From contig NC_014391.1 of the NCBI RefSeq assembly GCF_000145235.1, positions 558,001-622,000 on the forward strand: a stretch of DNA of 64,000 nt, in the 5' to 3' direction. Positions 52,271-61,612 of this stretch are shown here, piece after piece. Made by a program: the position numbers and the translations under genes. This DNA is from Micromonospora aurantiaca ATCC 27029 (lineage in GTDB: Bacteria; Actinomycetota; Actinomycetes; Mycobacteriales; Micromonosporaceae). The notes beneath the pieces were generated by a model. The model ran no database searches and was not told the origin of the DNA. It worked only from the letters and a program-made list of their open reading frames with translations. Every line of letters starts with the position of its first letter. Position 1 is the stretch's first letter.

Positions 52271-53129
52271 CCTCGCCCTCCCTGCGCGCGTCCGGCGCCT
52301 GCGCCTCCCCGGCGGCGTCGGCACGACTGTCGCCGTCGTCGTGCTCGCCGGTGTCGTCGCCGCCGCGCTTCTCGCCCCGGTCCTGTGGCCGCTCGACCAG
52401 AGCGCCGTCGACCTCTCCCGTACCCGGCTCGCGCCCTCGCCGGAGAACCTGGCCGGCACCGACGACCTCGGCCGCGACGTGGCTCTGCGCAGCCTCTACG
52501 GCCTGCGCGTCTCGCTGCTCGTCGGCGCGGTCGCCGCGCTCGTCGCGGCGGTCATCGGCGGCCTGGTCGGCGCCGTCGCCGGCAGCGTCGGCGGCTGGGT
52601 CGACCGGGCGCTCATGCGCGTCGTGGACACCGTCGCCGCGCTGCCGCACCTGCTGCTGGGCATCTTCATCGTGGCGATGCTGCGTCCCAGCCTCGGCGCG
52701 GTGATCGCGTCCATCGCGTTGACGCACTGGCTGTCCACCGCCCGGATCGTCCGCTCCGAGCTGCTCAGCCTGCGCAACCGGCCGTTCGTGGACGCCGCGA
52801 TCTCCGGCGGCGCGGGGCGTGTCCGGGTGCTCACCCGGCACCTGCTGCCGCACGTGCTGCCGCGCCTGGCGCTGGCGACCACGCTCATGGTGCCGCACGC
52901 CGTCTGGCACGAGACCGCGCTGTCGTTCCTCGGCCTCGGCCTGCCGCCGCACCTGGCCTCGATCGGCAACATGATCAACGACGGGCAGCGGTCACTGCTC
53001 ACCGGCGCCTGGTGGGCCAGCATCGTCCCCGGCCTCCTGCTGGTGGCGGCCACGCTGGCGCTCGCCGTGCTCACCGGCCGCTGGCGTGACCGCCTCGACC
53101 CGCGCGTACGAGCGGAGCTGCACCTGTGA
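52263..53129 (+). CDS. ABC importer permease 2 (DppC-type)
   Basis: 288 residues, overlapping the previous gene by 8 bases. DppC-type features: an N-terminal helix, NLAGTDDLGRDVALRSLYGL, the EAA loop (SLRNRPFVDAAISGGAGRVR) and about six membrane helices. Pairs with the preceding permease. Confidence 0.92.
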   Translation: MTDLALPARVRRLRLPGGVGTTVAVVVLAGVVAAALLAPVLWPLDQSAVDLSRTRLAPSPENLAGTDDLGRDVALRSLYGLRVSLLVGAVAALVAAVIGGLVGAVAGSVGGWVDRALMRVVDTVAALPHLLLGIFIVAMLRPSLGAVIASIALTHWLSTARIVRSELLSLRNRPFVDAAISGGAGRVRVLTRHLLPHVLPRLALATTLMVPHAVWHETALSFLGLGLPPHLASIGNMINDGQRSLLTGAWWASIVPGLLLVAATLALAVLTGRWRDRLDPRVRAELHL

Positions 53130-54094
53130 CCGCCCCGGCGCTGCTGACCGTCGACGGGCTGACCGTCCGTTTCCGGCTGCGCGACGCGGTCGTGCACGCC
53201 GTCACCGACCTGAGCCTCACGCTGCGGCCCGGCGAGCTGCTCGCAGTGGTCGGTGAGTCCGGGTGCGGCAAGTCCGTCCTCGCGCACGCCCTGCTCGGCC
53301 TGCTGCCGCGCAACGCCACCGTCACCGGGCAGGCCCGCCTGCACGCGCCGGGACGCGAGGAGGCCGACCTGATCGGCGCGGGGGAGCGGCACCTCGCCCG
53401 GCACGTACGCGGCCGGGGCCTGGGCCTCGTCCCGCAGAGCCCCGCCACCGCGCTCACCCCGGTGCGTACCGGGCGGAAGCTGCTGGAGGAGACGCTGCGC
53501 GCCCACGGACACAGCCGCCGCGACGCGCCGGCCGCCGCCGCCCGGATCGCCGCCGACGTGGGTCTCGACCCGGCCGACCTGAACCGGTACCCGCACGAGC
53601 TGTCCGGCGGCATGGCCCAGCGGCTCGCCACCGCGCTCGCCCTCGCGCCCGACCCGCCGATGCTGCTCGCCGACGAACCCACCACCGGCCTCGACCGGCC
53701 GCTCGTCGACCACACGCTGGACCTGCTGCGCCGCCGCTGCGACACCGGCGCCGCCGTCCTGCTCATCACGCACGACCTGACCGCCGCGCGCCGCGTCGCG
53801 GACACCGTCGCCGTGATGTACGCCAGCCGCATCGTCGAACACCGCCCGGCCGGGGCGCTGTTCGACGACCCGGCCCACCCGTACACCGCCGGTCTGCTCG
53901 ACGCGCTGCCCGACCGCGCCTTCGTTCCGGTACCCGGCCACCCGCCTGCGCTCACCGACCTGCCCGGCGGCTGCGCCTTCGCCCCGCGCTGCGCCCGCGC
54001 CACCGACACCTGCGACGCCCTGCCCCGCCTCGCCGCCGACGGCGAGGGCCGGGTCGCCTGCCACCACCCGCTGCGCGAGGAGGTACCGGCATGA
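53126..54094 (+). CDS. ABC importer ATPase 1 (DppD-type)
   Basis: 322 residues from a GTG that overlaps the previous stop. Walker A GESGCGKS, signature LSGGMAQR, Walker B LLADEPTTGLD, and the C-terminal oligopeptide-ABC extension with its cysteine pattern (GGCAFAPRCARATDTC). Hydrolyses ATP for the importer. Confidence 0.94.
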   Translation: MTAPALLTVDGLTVRFRLRDAVVHAVTDLSLTLRPGELLAVVGESGCGKSVLAHALLGLLPRNATVTGQARLHAPGREEADLIGAGERHLARHVRGRGLGLVPQSPATALTPVRTGRKLLEETLRAHGHSRRDAPAAAARIAADVGLDPADLNRYPHELSGGMAQRLATALALAPDPPMLLADEPTTGLDRPLVDHTLDLLRRRCDTGAAVLLITHDLTAARRVADTVAVMYASRIVEHRPAGALFDDPAHPYTAGLLDALPDRAFVPVPGHPPALTDLPGGCAFAPRCARATDTCDALPRLAADGEGRVACHHPLREEVPA

Positions 54095-54801
54095 CGCTCA
54101 CGGTTCCCGGCGCCACCGACGCCGCCGCCCCGGGCGCCGCGCCGGCCGCCGGGCTCGCCGCGCACCAGGTCTGCGTCGCGTACGGCGGGCAGCGCGTCCT
54201 CGACCGGGTCGACCTGCACGTCGCCCCGGGCGAGACGGTCGGACTGCGCGGCCCCTCGGGCAGCGGCAAGTCCACTCTGGCCCGCGTCCTCGCCCTGCTG
54301 CACGCCCCGGACGGCGGTCACGTCACGATCGACGGTCAACCGCTCGGCGGCGTCCGCCACCGCCTGCCGGCGCACCTGCGCACCCGCGTCGCGATCCTGT
54401 TCCAGAGCCCGCGCGCCGCCACCGACCCGCGGCTCAGCCTCGCCGACATCATCGCCGAGCCGCTACGCGCCACCGGCACATCACGCGAGCAGGCGGCCGC
54501 CCGTACGGCGGAACTGGCCGACCTGGTCGGCCTCACCGCCGACCTGCTGACCCGCCGGCCGCACGCGGTGAGCGACGGGCAACTGCAACGCGCCTGCCTG
54601 GCCCGCGCCCTGGTGCATCGGCCGGACTACCTGCTCTGCGACGAGGCCACCGCGATGCTCGACGCCTCCACCCAGGCGCACGTCGCCGCCGTCGTCACCG
54701 ACTACCAGCGCGGGCAGGGAGCCGGGGTCCTGGTCATCACCCACGACCCGGCGCTGATGGCCCGCTGGGCCACCCGGGTGGTGGACCTGCCGGCGGCGTG
54801 A
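54091..54801 (+). CDS. ABC importer ATPase 2 (DppF-type)
   Basis: 236 residues from the ATG at 54091, overlapping the previous stop. Walker A GPSGSGKS, signature VSDGQLQR (a variant of LSGGQ), Walker B LLCDEATAMLD. Shorter than typical DppF (about 320), because it lacks the C-terminal extension. Last gene of the operon. Confidence 0.92.
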   Translation: MTLTVPGATDAAAPGAAPAAGLAAHQVCVAYGGQRVLDRVDLHVAPGETVGLRGPSGSGKSTLARVLALLHAPDGGHVTIDGQPLGGVRHRLPAHLRTRVAILFQSPRAATDPRLSLADIIAEPLRATGTSREQAAARTAELADLVGLTADLLTRRPHAVSDGQLQRACLARALVHRPDYLLCDEATAMLDASTQAHVAAVVTDYQRGQGAGVLVITHDPALMARWATRVVDLPAA

Positions 54802-54808
54802 CGTCGCG

Positions 54809-55249
54809 TCACTCCTGCACCGGGCGGCGTACGACGCCCAGCGCCCCGGCGACGACGGCCCCGAATCCGACGGCCATGAGCGGCATTCCCATCCCGAAGG
54901 GCAGCTCACCGACCCAGTTGATGCTGTCGCGCTCCGGCAGCGCGCCCAGGCTCACCGCGACCACCGCACCGGCGAGGAACATCCCGGCCACCGCTGCGCC
55001 GACCGCGAGCTTGGCGCACGCCACGCTCCGCCCGGCCCAGAGACCGGCGAGGAGGGCGACCACCAGGGACACCACGACCAGCCAGGTCCAACCGCCCTCG
55101 GCCTCCAGGTAGGCCCAGCCCGAGTACGACCACTGATGGAGGCGGCTGGCGCGGAACCACGGGATCAGGTAGCCGAACAGCGCGGCGGCGCTGCCGGCTA
55201 GGAGCAGCGCGTCGGGGGCGGGGCGGTACCAGCGAGGGGAGTCGTCCAT
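54809..55249 (-). CDS. Hypothetical membrane protein
   Basis: 146 residues with four predicted membrane helices (LLLAGSAAALFGYLIPWF, WTWLVVVSLVVALLAGLW, LAVGAAVAGMFLAGAVVAVS, MAVGFGAVVAGALGVV). No family recognised. It is convergent with the ABC operon, 7 bases apart. Confidence 0.7.
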   Translation of the reverse strand: MDDSPRWYRPAPDALLLAGSAAALFGYLIPWFRASRLHQWSYSGWAYLEAEGGWTWLVVVSLVVALLAGLWAGRSVACAKLAVGAAVAGMFLAGAVVAVSLGALPERDSINWVGELPFGMGMPLMAVGFGAVVAGALGVVRRPVQE

Positions 55250-55371
55250 GCGTCCGGAAGGTAGCAGTCACCCTCATCCACGTGCACAGGCGACGGTGCC
55301 GCGGACCGGCCGTACGGACGTGGCGGTGACCCGGCCGCTGCGCCGCGACCGGGCCACCGCGCCCCGCGCTG

Positions 55372-56229
<858 letters not shown>

Positions 56230-56344
56230 TTATGGACGTTCATCGATGAACTGCAATGGATGTGGGCATCCCGTCTGTGTCATACGCCGCGCGCGCCGGC
56301 GCCGTGCTCGGCACCGGCGCGCGCCGGACGACGGGAGTCCGGGG

Positions 56345-57502
56345 TCAGCACCAGCCGTTGATCGGCCCGTTGACACCGGTGGACAGGTAGGCGTCGGACA
56401 CCCAGCTGCCGTCGCTGAGCCGGTCCCACAACGCGGTGGTGCCGTACCGGCCGGTGTGCGAGGTGCCGTTGGCGGAGCAGGAGACGGTGACCGTGGCGCC
56501 GTCCGCGAGCGATCCGAGGACGCCGTACCCCGTTCCGGGACCGGAGCGCCGGGTCAGCGTGCCGCCGCCGTTCGCGTCGACGACTCCCTGGTTGAAGCCG
56601 AGCGCGCCGTAGTTGTAGACGGCGCCGCCCACGCCCGCGAAGGCGGATCCGTGCCGGGCGCCACCCTGGTACTCGCCGGCGCCGTTGACGAAGTCCCACT
56701 TGCCGATGCCGTGCCCGGCGATCGGGACGTAGACCGAGTTCTGCCGCAGCCCGAAGTGCACGTGCCGGCCGGTGGCGGAGCCGCCGCAGGTGACGTCGGT
56801 GCCGGTGTAGCCGAGGTACGCGCCCTGCCCGACGGCGGCGCCGTTCACCGAGATGCTGCTCCACAGGTGGTAGTAGTCGGTCGAGTAGCCCCGGTCGTGG
56901 ATGACCCGGATCCACCCGGTGCACATCGTGTACGCGGTTCCGGCCCGCGCGGCCCGGACCACCTGGTCGCCGCCGGCGAGGTCGACGGAACTCCACGGCG
57001 CGCCGCCGCCCCAGCCGTGCGGCCCGCCGGTGAGCGTCCACGTCTGCCCGACCGCGAAGGGCAGCGCCATGCCGGTCCGGAAGTCGCTCCCCGCGTACAT
57101 CGGTGCGACGGGCGTGGTGAACACCGCCTTCTCGTCCGTGTTCACCAGCGGTGACGTGGCGGCCAGGTCACCGAACGACGCCTCGCCGTCGAAGGCGACG
57201 GTCCAGCCCTTGCCCTCGGCCCGCGCGAGGAAGACCGACCCGGTGGGGTGCGCGTCCCGGGACCGGTCCGCCAGCAGCACCGCGGTGCCGAAGGCCCATC
57301 CGCCGCTCGCCCGGGTGACGGTGACCCGGGTCCGCTGCGGCCCGGCGGTCCGGGTCGCGGCGTCGGCCTGGCCGAGGAGTTTCGCGGTCACCGCGTCGGT
57401 GACGGGCGCGGGTGCCGGGCGGGGCGCGGCCGAGGCCGGGGCCGGCACCACGGCCCAGGCGCCGATCGCCGCCAGCGTGAAGGAGAGCACGAGCCGTCGC
57501 AT
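56345..57502 (-). CDS. Secreted M23-peptidase-like protein with SH3-like tail
   Basis: 385 residues from the ATG at 57502 with AGGAGG five bases upstream. A signal peptide (about 1-26) precedes a region with GGPHGWGGGAPWSSVDLAGG, the LytM segment HxH (GRHVHFGL) and a bacterial SH3-like C-terminal domain (RRSGPGTGYGVLGSLADGAT). In typical M23 peptidases the H-x(3)-D zinc site starts with His; here the residue four before Asp is Trp, so the site is degenerate unless the earlier His (GGPH) serves. Activity is therefore uncertain. Confidence 0.85.
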   Translation of the reverse strand: MRRLVLSFTLAAIGAWAVVPAPASAAPRPAPAPVTDAVTAKLLGQADAATRTAGPQRTRVTVTRASGGWAFGTAVLLADRSRDAHPTGSVFLARAEGKGWTVAFDGEASFGDLAATSPLVNTDEKAVFTTPVAPMYAGSDFRTGMALPFAVGQTWTLTGGPHGWGGGAPWSSVDLAGGDQVVRAARAGTAYTMCTGWIRVIHDRGYSTDYYHLWSSISVNGAAVGQGAYLGYTGTDVTCGGSATGRHVHFGLRQNSVYVPIAGHGIGKWDFVNGAGEYQGGARHGSAFAGVGGAVYNYGALGFNQGVVDANGGGTLTRRSGPGTGYGVLGSLADGATVTVSCSANGTSHTGRYGTTALWDRLSDGSWVSDAYLSTGVNGPINGWC

Positions 57503-57636
57503 GGGGCCTCCTATCGACAAGCATCACTGAATGGCGAGGCTATCGAAGGGCATGAAAGTTGTCTACGAGTTCCGCATGCTCCGGTGAAGGATCTGTGCGT
57601 CGGGTTGATTCGCGGCTGGCCGGGTAGCTGAGCGGT

Positions 57637-58113
57637 ATGCGAGTACCGACCCTGGTCAAGACCGCGGCAGCAGTCACCGCGACCGCCGCCGCGGGCGCCG
57701 CCGCCACCTCCACCGGCACCTCGTCGCGCTGGTACCGCCGTCTGCGAAAGCCCGCCTGGCAGCCGCCGTCGGCCGCGTTCCCCCTCGTCTGGACCCCGCT
57801 GTACGGGCTGATCGCGGTCGCCGGTGCGCGGGCGCTGGACCGCTCCGAGGGGCCCGAGCGCGCCGCGTTCGCCCGCGGCTACGCGCTCAACCTGGCGCTC
57901 AACGCCGGCTGGACCGCCCTGTTCTTCGGCGCCCGCAGGCCCGGCGCCGCGCTGGCCGAGATCGCCGCGCTCAACGCGTCCAACCTGGTGCTGCTGCGCC
58001 GCGCGGCGCGCACCGACCGTCCCGCCGGGGCGGCGCTCGCCCCGTACGTCGCGTGGACCCTCTTCGCCACCGCGCTCAACGGCGCGATCGTCGGCCTCAA
58101 CCGGGGACGGTGA
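57637..58113 (+). CDS. TspO/MBR-family membrane protein
   Basis: 158 residues with five membrane helices and the family motif RKPAWQPPSAAFPLVWTPLY. TspO proteins bind porphyrins and are linked to oxidative and salt stress. An N-terminal Ala-rich extension is slightly longer than usual. The gene is convergent with the MmyB-like regulator, 15 bases apart. Confidence 0.92.
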   Translation: MRVPTLVKTAAAVTATAAAGAAATSTGTSSRWYRRLRKPAWQPPSAAFPLVWTPLYGLIAVAGARALDRSEGPERAAFARGYALNLALNAGWTALFFGARRPGAALAEIAALNASNLVLLRRAARTDRPAGAALAPYVAWTLFATALNGAIVGLNRGR

Positions 58114-58128
58114 CCGGCGTTCCGCTGA

Positions 58129-59007
58129 TCAAGGTCGGCCGTCGGCGGCCGCCGGGCGGGTCGCGCGCCACGACGCCAGGAGCCGCAGCCGATCCGCGTC
58201 CGGGCTGCCCGGCTCGGCGGTGAAGACGAGCATGACCGGGCCGGGACTGCCCGGCAGCGGATAGGTGTCCCAGTCCAGGACGATGTCGCCCAGTCCTGGG
58301 ACCCGGAACGTCTTCGTGCCGCTCACCGAGGCGCGGACGTCGTGCCGTGCCCACAGCCGCCGGAACTCCGCGCTGCGGATGCTCAGCTCGCCGACGATCG
58401 CGGTGGCGCGGGGATGGGTCGGGTCGTCGGCGACGGCGGCGCGGAGCATGCCGATGTAGTCGAGCGCCTGCCGCTCCCAGTCCGGGCAGCTCCGTCCCCC
58501 GGTCAGCGCGTCGTCGAACAGCAGCAGGAGCATGTTGAGCCGGCCGGGCGGGTGGTTCGCCGGGTCGCCGAGCAGCGCCTGCGCCATCGGGTTCCAGTCG
58601 AGCAGGTCCAGATGCCGGCCGAGGACGACAGCCGGCGTGTCCATCACCCGCAGCAGCCGCCGGGTGCCGTCCGGCACCCGCTCCGGCTCCCGGTCGACGC
58701 GGGCGGGCACCGGCCGCCGGGCGGCCCGGGCCAGCGTGAACAGGTGCCGGCGTTCGGTGTCGTCCAAGCCGAGGGCGCCTGCGAGCGCGTCCAGGACGTC
58801 GTCCGAGGGGCGTACCTCCCGGCCCTGCTCCATCCGCTGGTAGTAGTCGGTGCTCAGCCCGGCCAGCAGGGCCAGTTCCTCCCGCCGCAGGCCGGTCACC
58901 TTGCGCCGGCCGCCCGGCTCCAGGCCGACGTCGCGCGGGCGCAGCCGGCCGCGCCGGGCGCGCAGGAAGGCGCCCAGCTCGCGTGCGTACGGATGCGGGC
59001 TGCTCAT
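58129..59007 (-). CDS. MmyB-like transcriptional regulator (XRE HTH)
   Basis: 292 residues. N-terminal XRE helix-turn-helix (ELGAFLRARRGRLRPRDVGL, LALLAGLSTDYYQRMEQGR) and a C-terminal MmyB-type ligand-binding domain (LVMDTPAVVLGRHLDLLDW and onwards). Members often sit divergent to an oxidoreductase gene they repress; here an SDR is divergent and a 7-base inverted repeat lies between them. Ligand unknown. Confidence 0.92.
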   Translation of the reverse strand: MSSPHPYARELGAFLRARRGRLRPRDVGLEPGGRRKVTGLRREELALLAGLSTDYYQRMEQGREVRPSDDVLDALAGALGLDDTERRHLFTLARAARRPVPARVDREPERVPDGTRRLLRVMDTPAVVLGRHLDLLDWNPMAQALLGDPANHPPGRLNMLLLLFDDALTGGRSCPDWERQALDYIGMLRAAVADDPTHPRATAIVGELSIRSAEFRRLWARHDVRASVSGTKTFRVPGLGDIVLDWDTYPLPGSPGPVMLVFTAEPGSPDADRLRLLASWRATRPAAADGRP

Positions 59008-59041
59008 GCCGCCAGTCTGCCGCGACGCCGCCCGCCCAGGG

Positions 59042-59058
59042 TAGGTCCCGCGGACCTA
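59042..59058. promoter_or_regulatory. Palindromic operator between the MmyB-like regulator and the SDR
   Basis: TAGGTCC, CGC, GGACCTA: a perfect 7-base inverted repeat in the 133-base divergent gap. Likely binding site of the adjacent regulator, by position. Confidence 0.6.
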
Positions 59059-59140
59059 GGCAACCGCGAACGACCGAGCCGGGCCCGATCGCTCCTAGCG
59101 TCATCGCTCGACACGAACCGCCGTACCCGAGGAGCAGCAG

Positions 59141-60046
59141 ATGACCGGATGGACCGCCGACCGCATCCCCGACCAGCGCGGCCGGGTCGCCGTCGTGACC
59201 GGAGCGAACTCGGGTCTCGGCCTGGTCACCGCCACCGAACTGGCCCGCCGCGGCGCCCACGTCGTGCTGGCCGTGCGGAACACCGCCGCCGGCCGGCAGG
59301 CCGCCGGCCGCATCGGCGGCGACACCGAGGTACGCGAGCTGGACCTGGCCCGCCTCGAATCGGTACGCGCGTTCGCCGCGAAGCTGACCGCCGACCACCC
59401 GACGATCGACCTGCTGGTGAACAACGCCGGTGTGGTGCTGCTCGGCCCGCGCCGTACCTCCGCCGACGGCTTCGAGCTCCAGTTCGCCACCAACATGCTG
59501 GGCCCGTATGCGCTGACCGGCCTGCTGCTGGACGCCCTCGCCGGGGCACGGGCGGCGCGGGTGGTGAGCCTCAGCTCGCTCACCCACCGCAACGCGCGGC
59601 TCGACTTCGGCGACCTGATGTCCGAGCGCGACTACCGGGCTTCCGCCGCGTACGGCCGCTCGAAGCTCGCCACCACCGTTTTCGGCGTCGAGCTGGACCG
59701 TCGCGTGCGCGCGGCCGGATTGCCGATCGTCAGCGCGCTGGCGCATCCCGGTCTCACCCGCAGCAACCTCACGCCGCGGGCCTGGGAACACCGGGGCCGG
59801 CTGGGACGAATGATCGGGCGGCTGGGCCTGCTCGCCACCCAGCCGGTCGAGCAGGGCGCCCTGCCGCAGTTGCGGGCGGCGACCGACCCGGAGGTACGCG
59901 GCGGCCAGTTCTTCGGCCCGTCCCGGCTCTTCGAGACCTGGGGCCCGGTGGCCGAGGCGCGGCTGAACCGGCAGGCCGCCGACCCGGCCGTCGGTCAGCG
60001 CCTCTGGGCTGCGGCGGCGGAGCTGACGGGTGTTCGTTACCTCTGA
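59141..60046 (+). CDS. Short-chain dehydrogenase/reductase
   Basis: 301 residues. Cofactor loop VVTGANSGLGLVTATEL, the NNAG motif (VNNAGVVLL), and the catalytic Ser (LSSLTH) with YGRSK for Tyr and Lys. Classical SDR of the extended-substrate-loop type, likely NADP(H)-dependent. It is divergent from the MmyB-like regulator and probably controlled by it. Substrate unknown. Confidence 0.93.
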   Translation: MTGWTADRIPDQRGRVAVVTGANSGLGLVTATELARRGAHVVLAVRNTAAGRQAAGRIGGDTEVRELDLARLESVRAFAAKLTADHPTIDLLVNNAGVVLLGPRRTSADGFELQFATNMLGPYALTGLLLDALAGARAARVVSLSSLTHRNARLDFGDLMSERDYRASAAYGRSKLATTVFGVELDRRVRAAGLPIVSALAHPGLTRSNLTPRAWEHRGRLGRMIGRLGLLATQPVEQGALPQLRAATDPEVRGGQFFGPSRLFETWGPVAEARLNRQAADPAVGQRLWAAAAELTGVRYL

Positions 60047-60082
60047 ACCGGCCGCGCGCAACGATGCGGTCGAGTGGGATTT

Positions 60083-60097
60083 TGCACTCCCAGTGCA
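60083..60097 (+). promoter_or_regulatory. Inverted repeat before the DUF2855 gene
   Basis: TGCACT, CCC, AGTGCA, 37 bases before the ATG at 60134, in an AT-richer patch. Possible operator; no regulator assigned. Confidence 0.35.
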
Positions 60098-60133
60098 CTT
60101 GTCTCCGGTTTTCCGGCTGCCTAGCGTCAGGCC

Positions 60134-61201
60134 ATGGCTGACTCGTGGACGTTCGCTGTGGCCCGTGACGACCTCGCTCGCACCACACTCGTCGACGGCG
60201 CTGTGCCCGACCTCGCCGGCGGGGAGGCGCTGCTGCGCGTGGACCGCGTCGGCCTGACCGCCAACAACGTGACGTATGCGGTGCTCGGTGAGGCGATGCG
60301 CTACTGGGAGTTCTTCCCGCCGCAGCCCCGAGGACTCGACGACCGGTGGGGCCTCCCGCCGCTGTGGGGCTTCGCCGAGGTGGTCGCGTCCACAGTGTCC
60401 GGCGTCGAGCCGGGACACCGGGTCTACGGCTACCTGCCGCCCGCCGGCCACCTGGTGGTACGCCCGGACCGGGTGGACGCGTCCGGGTTCCGCGACGCGA
60501 GCGCGCACCGGGCCGGCCTGCCCTCGCCGTACAACTCCTACCGGTCGACCACCGGCGACCCCGCCTACCGGGCGGAGCAGGAGGACCTGCTGATCCTGTT
60601 CCGGCCGCTGTTCTTCACCTCGTTCATGCTCGCCGACCAGGTGATCGACGAGGACGCCTACGGCGCGCGGTCGCTGGTGCTGTCGTCCGCGTCGAGCAAG
60701 ACGGCGTACGCCACCGCGTTCGAACTGCACGGCCGCGGCCCGCGCCTGATCGGGCTCACCTCGCGGGGCAACCTCGCCTTCACCAGGTCGCTGGGGTGCT
60801 ACGACGAGGTCCTCTCCTACGACGAGATCGGCGTGCTCGACGCCGTACCGACCGTCTATCTCGACCTGTCCGGTTCACCCGCCACCCGCGCCGCCCTGCG
60901 CGCGCACCTCGGCGACCTGCTGGTCCGGGACATCGCCGTCGGACTCACCCAGCAGACGCCGAACGCGGGTGCCGCCGGGGAGGTCTTCTTCGCGCCGGTG
61001 CGCATCCGCAAGCGGAGCCAGGACTGGGGTCGCGACGGGCTCGACGGGCGGTTCGCCGACGCCTGGCAGCGGTTCTCCCGGGTGGTGAGCGGATGGCTCG
61101 ACGTGCGGGTCGGCGCCGGTCCGGAGGCGCTGCGGGACGCGTGGCTCGACGTCCTCGCGGGCCGCACACCGCCCCGGGTGGGGCACGTCGTCCAGCTCTG
61201 A
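60134..61201 (+). CDS. DUF2855-family, MDR-like protein
   Basis: 355 residues. The N-terminal part recalls the GroES-like half of quinone oxidoreductases (LRVDRVGLTANNVTYAVLGE, WGFAEVVASTVSGVEPGHRV), and the centre has a degenerate Rossmann region (LVLSSASSKTAYATAFELHG). This is the DUF2855 family, whose function is unknown. No catalytic zinc site is visible. It follows the SDR by 87 bases, with its own promoter region. Confidence 0.85.
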   Translation: MADSWTFAVARDDLARTTLVDGAVPDLAGGEALLRVDRVGLTANNVTYAVLGEAMRYWEFFPPQPRGLDDRWGLPPLWGFAEVVASTVSGVEPGHRVYGYLPPAGHLVVRPDRVDASGFRDASAHRAGLPSPYNSYRSTTGDPAYRAEQEDLLILFRPLFFTSFMLADQVIDEDAYGARSLVLSSASSKTAYATAFELHGRGPRLIGLTSRGNLAFTRSLGCYDEVLSYDEIGVLDAVPTVYLDLSGSPATRAALRAHLGDLLVRDIAVGLTQQTPNAGAAGEVFFAPVRIRKRSQDWGRDGLDGRFADAWQRFSRVVSGWLDVRVGAGPEALRDAWLDVLAGRTPPRVGHVVQL

Positions 61202-61318
61202 GTCGGTCGCCGATTCCGGCCGTGGCGCGCCCGCCCGGCCGATGCGCGCTAGGCTGACGACGCGGGGTACCGATGACTGATCGCCACCCCCTGCTTCTCC
61301 CACGGTTTCCCAGCCGCG

Positions 61319-61537
61319 ATGACTGAGTCGAGCGCTGCCGTGCAGATTCCCTTGGAGCACTTCGTGCCCGACAACACGTTCGCCCTGAACCCCTTCCGTG
61401 TGGAGGGGGTCGGAGCCACCGACGACGAGCGCAGTCCGATCGCGGACGTCAGCGCCGAATCCATGACCCGCCTGCGGAGCCCGTTCGCCGCGGCGCAACC
61501 CGCTCGCGAGCCGGCCGGCGCGCCCGACGGGCGCTAG
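61319..61537 (+). CDS. Small protein with short upstream ORF and terminator
   Basis: 72 residues (MTESSAAVQIPLEHFVPDNT...), polar and Pro/Ala-rich at the end. Codon use is like its neighbours. A 17-codon ORF (61273-61326) ends across its start (ATGACTGA), and a clean hairpin follows its stop at once, so the interval looks like a small transcription unit. No family, no cysteines, no signal peptide. It may be regulatory or a peptide precursor; neither is shown. Confidence 0.45.
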   Translation: MTESSAAVQIPLEHFVPDNTFALNPFRVEGVGATDDERSPIADVSAESMTRLRSPFAAAQPAREPAGAPDGR

Positions 61538-61560
61538 GCCGTCAGCCGGGCGTGACGGCC
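61537..61560. terminator. Hairpin after the small ORF
   Basis: GGCCGTCA paired with TGACGGCC across eight bases (61537-61560), starting at the stop codon of the small gene. Also near the end of the convergent PAS/GAF gene. Confidence 0.6.
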
Positions 61561-61612
61561 CCGGCCGCGCGCACCGGTCCCCTTGATGGTGTCGCCGGGC
61601 GCGGTCGAGTGG

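Noticed and set aside
58097..60730. 877-codon minus-strand frame across the MmyB and SDR region
   Set aside because: It runs in a different frame from the MmyB-like gene and antisense to the SDR; both real genes have clear motifs.
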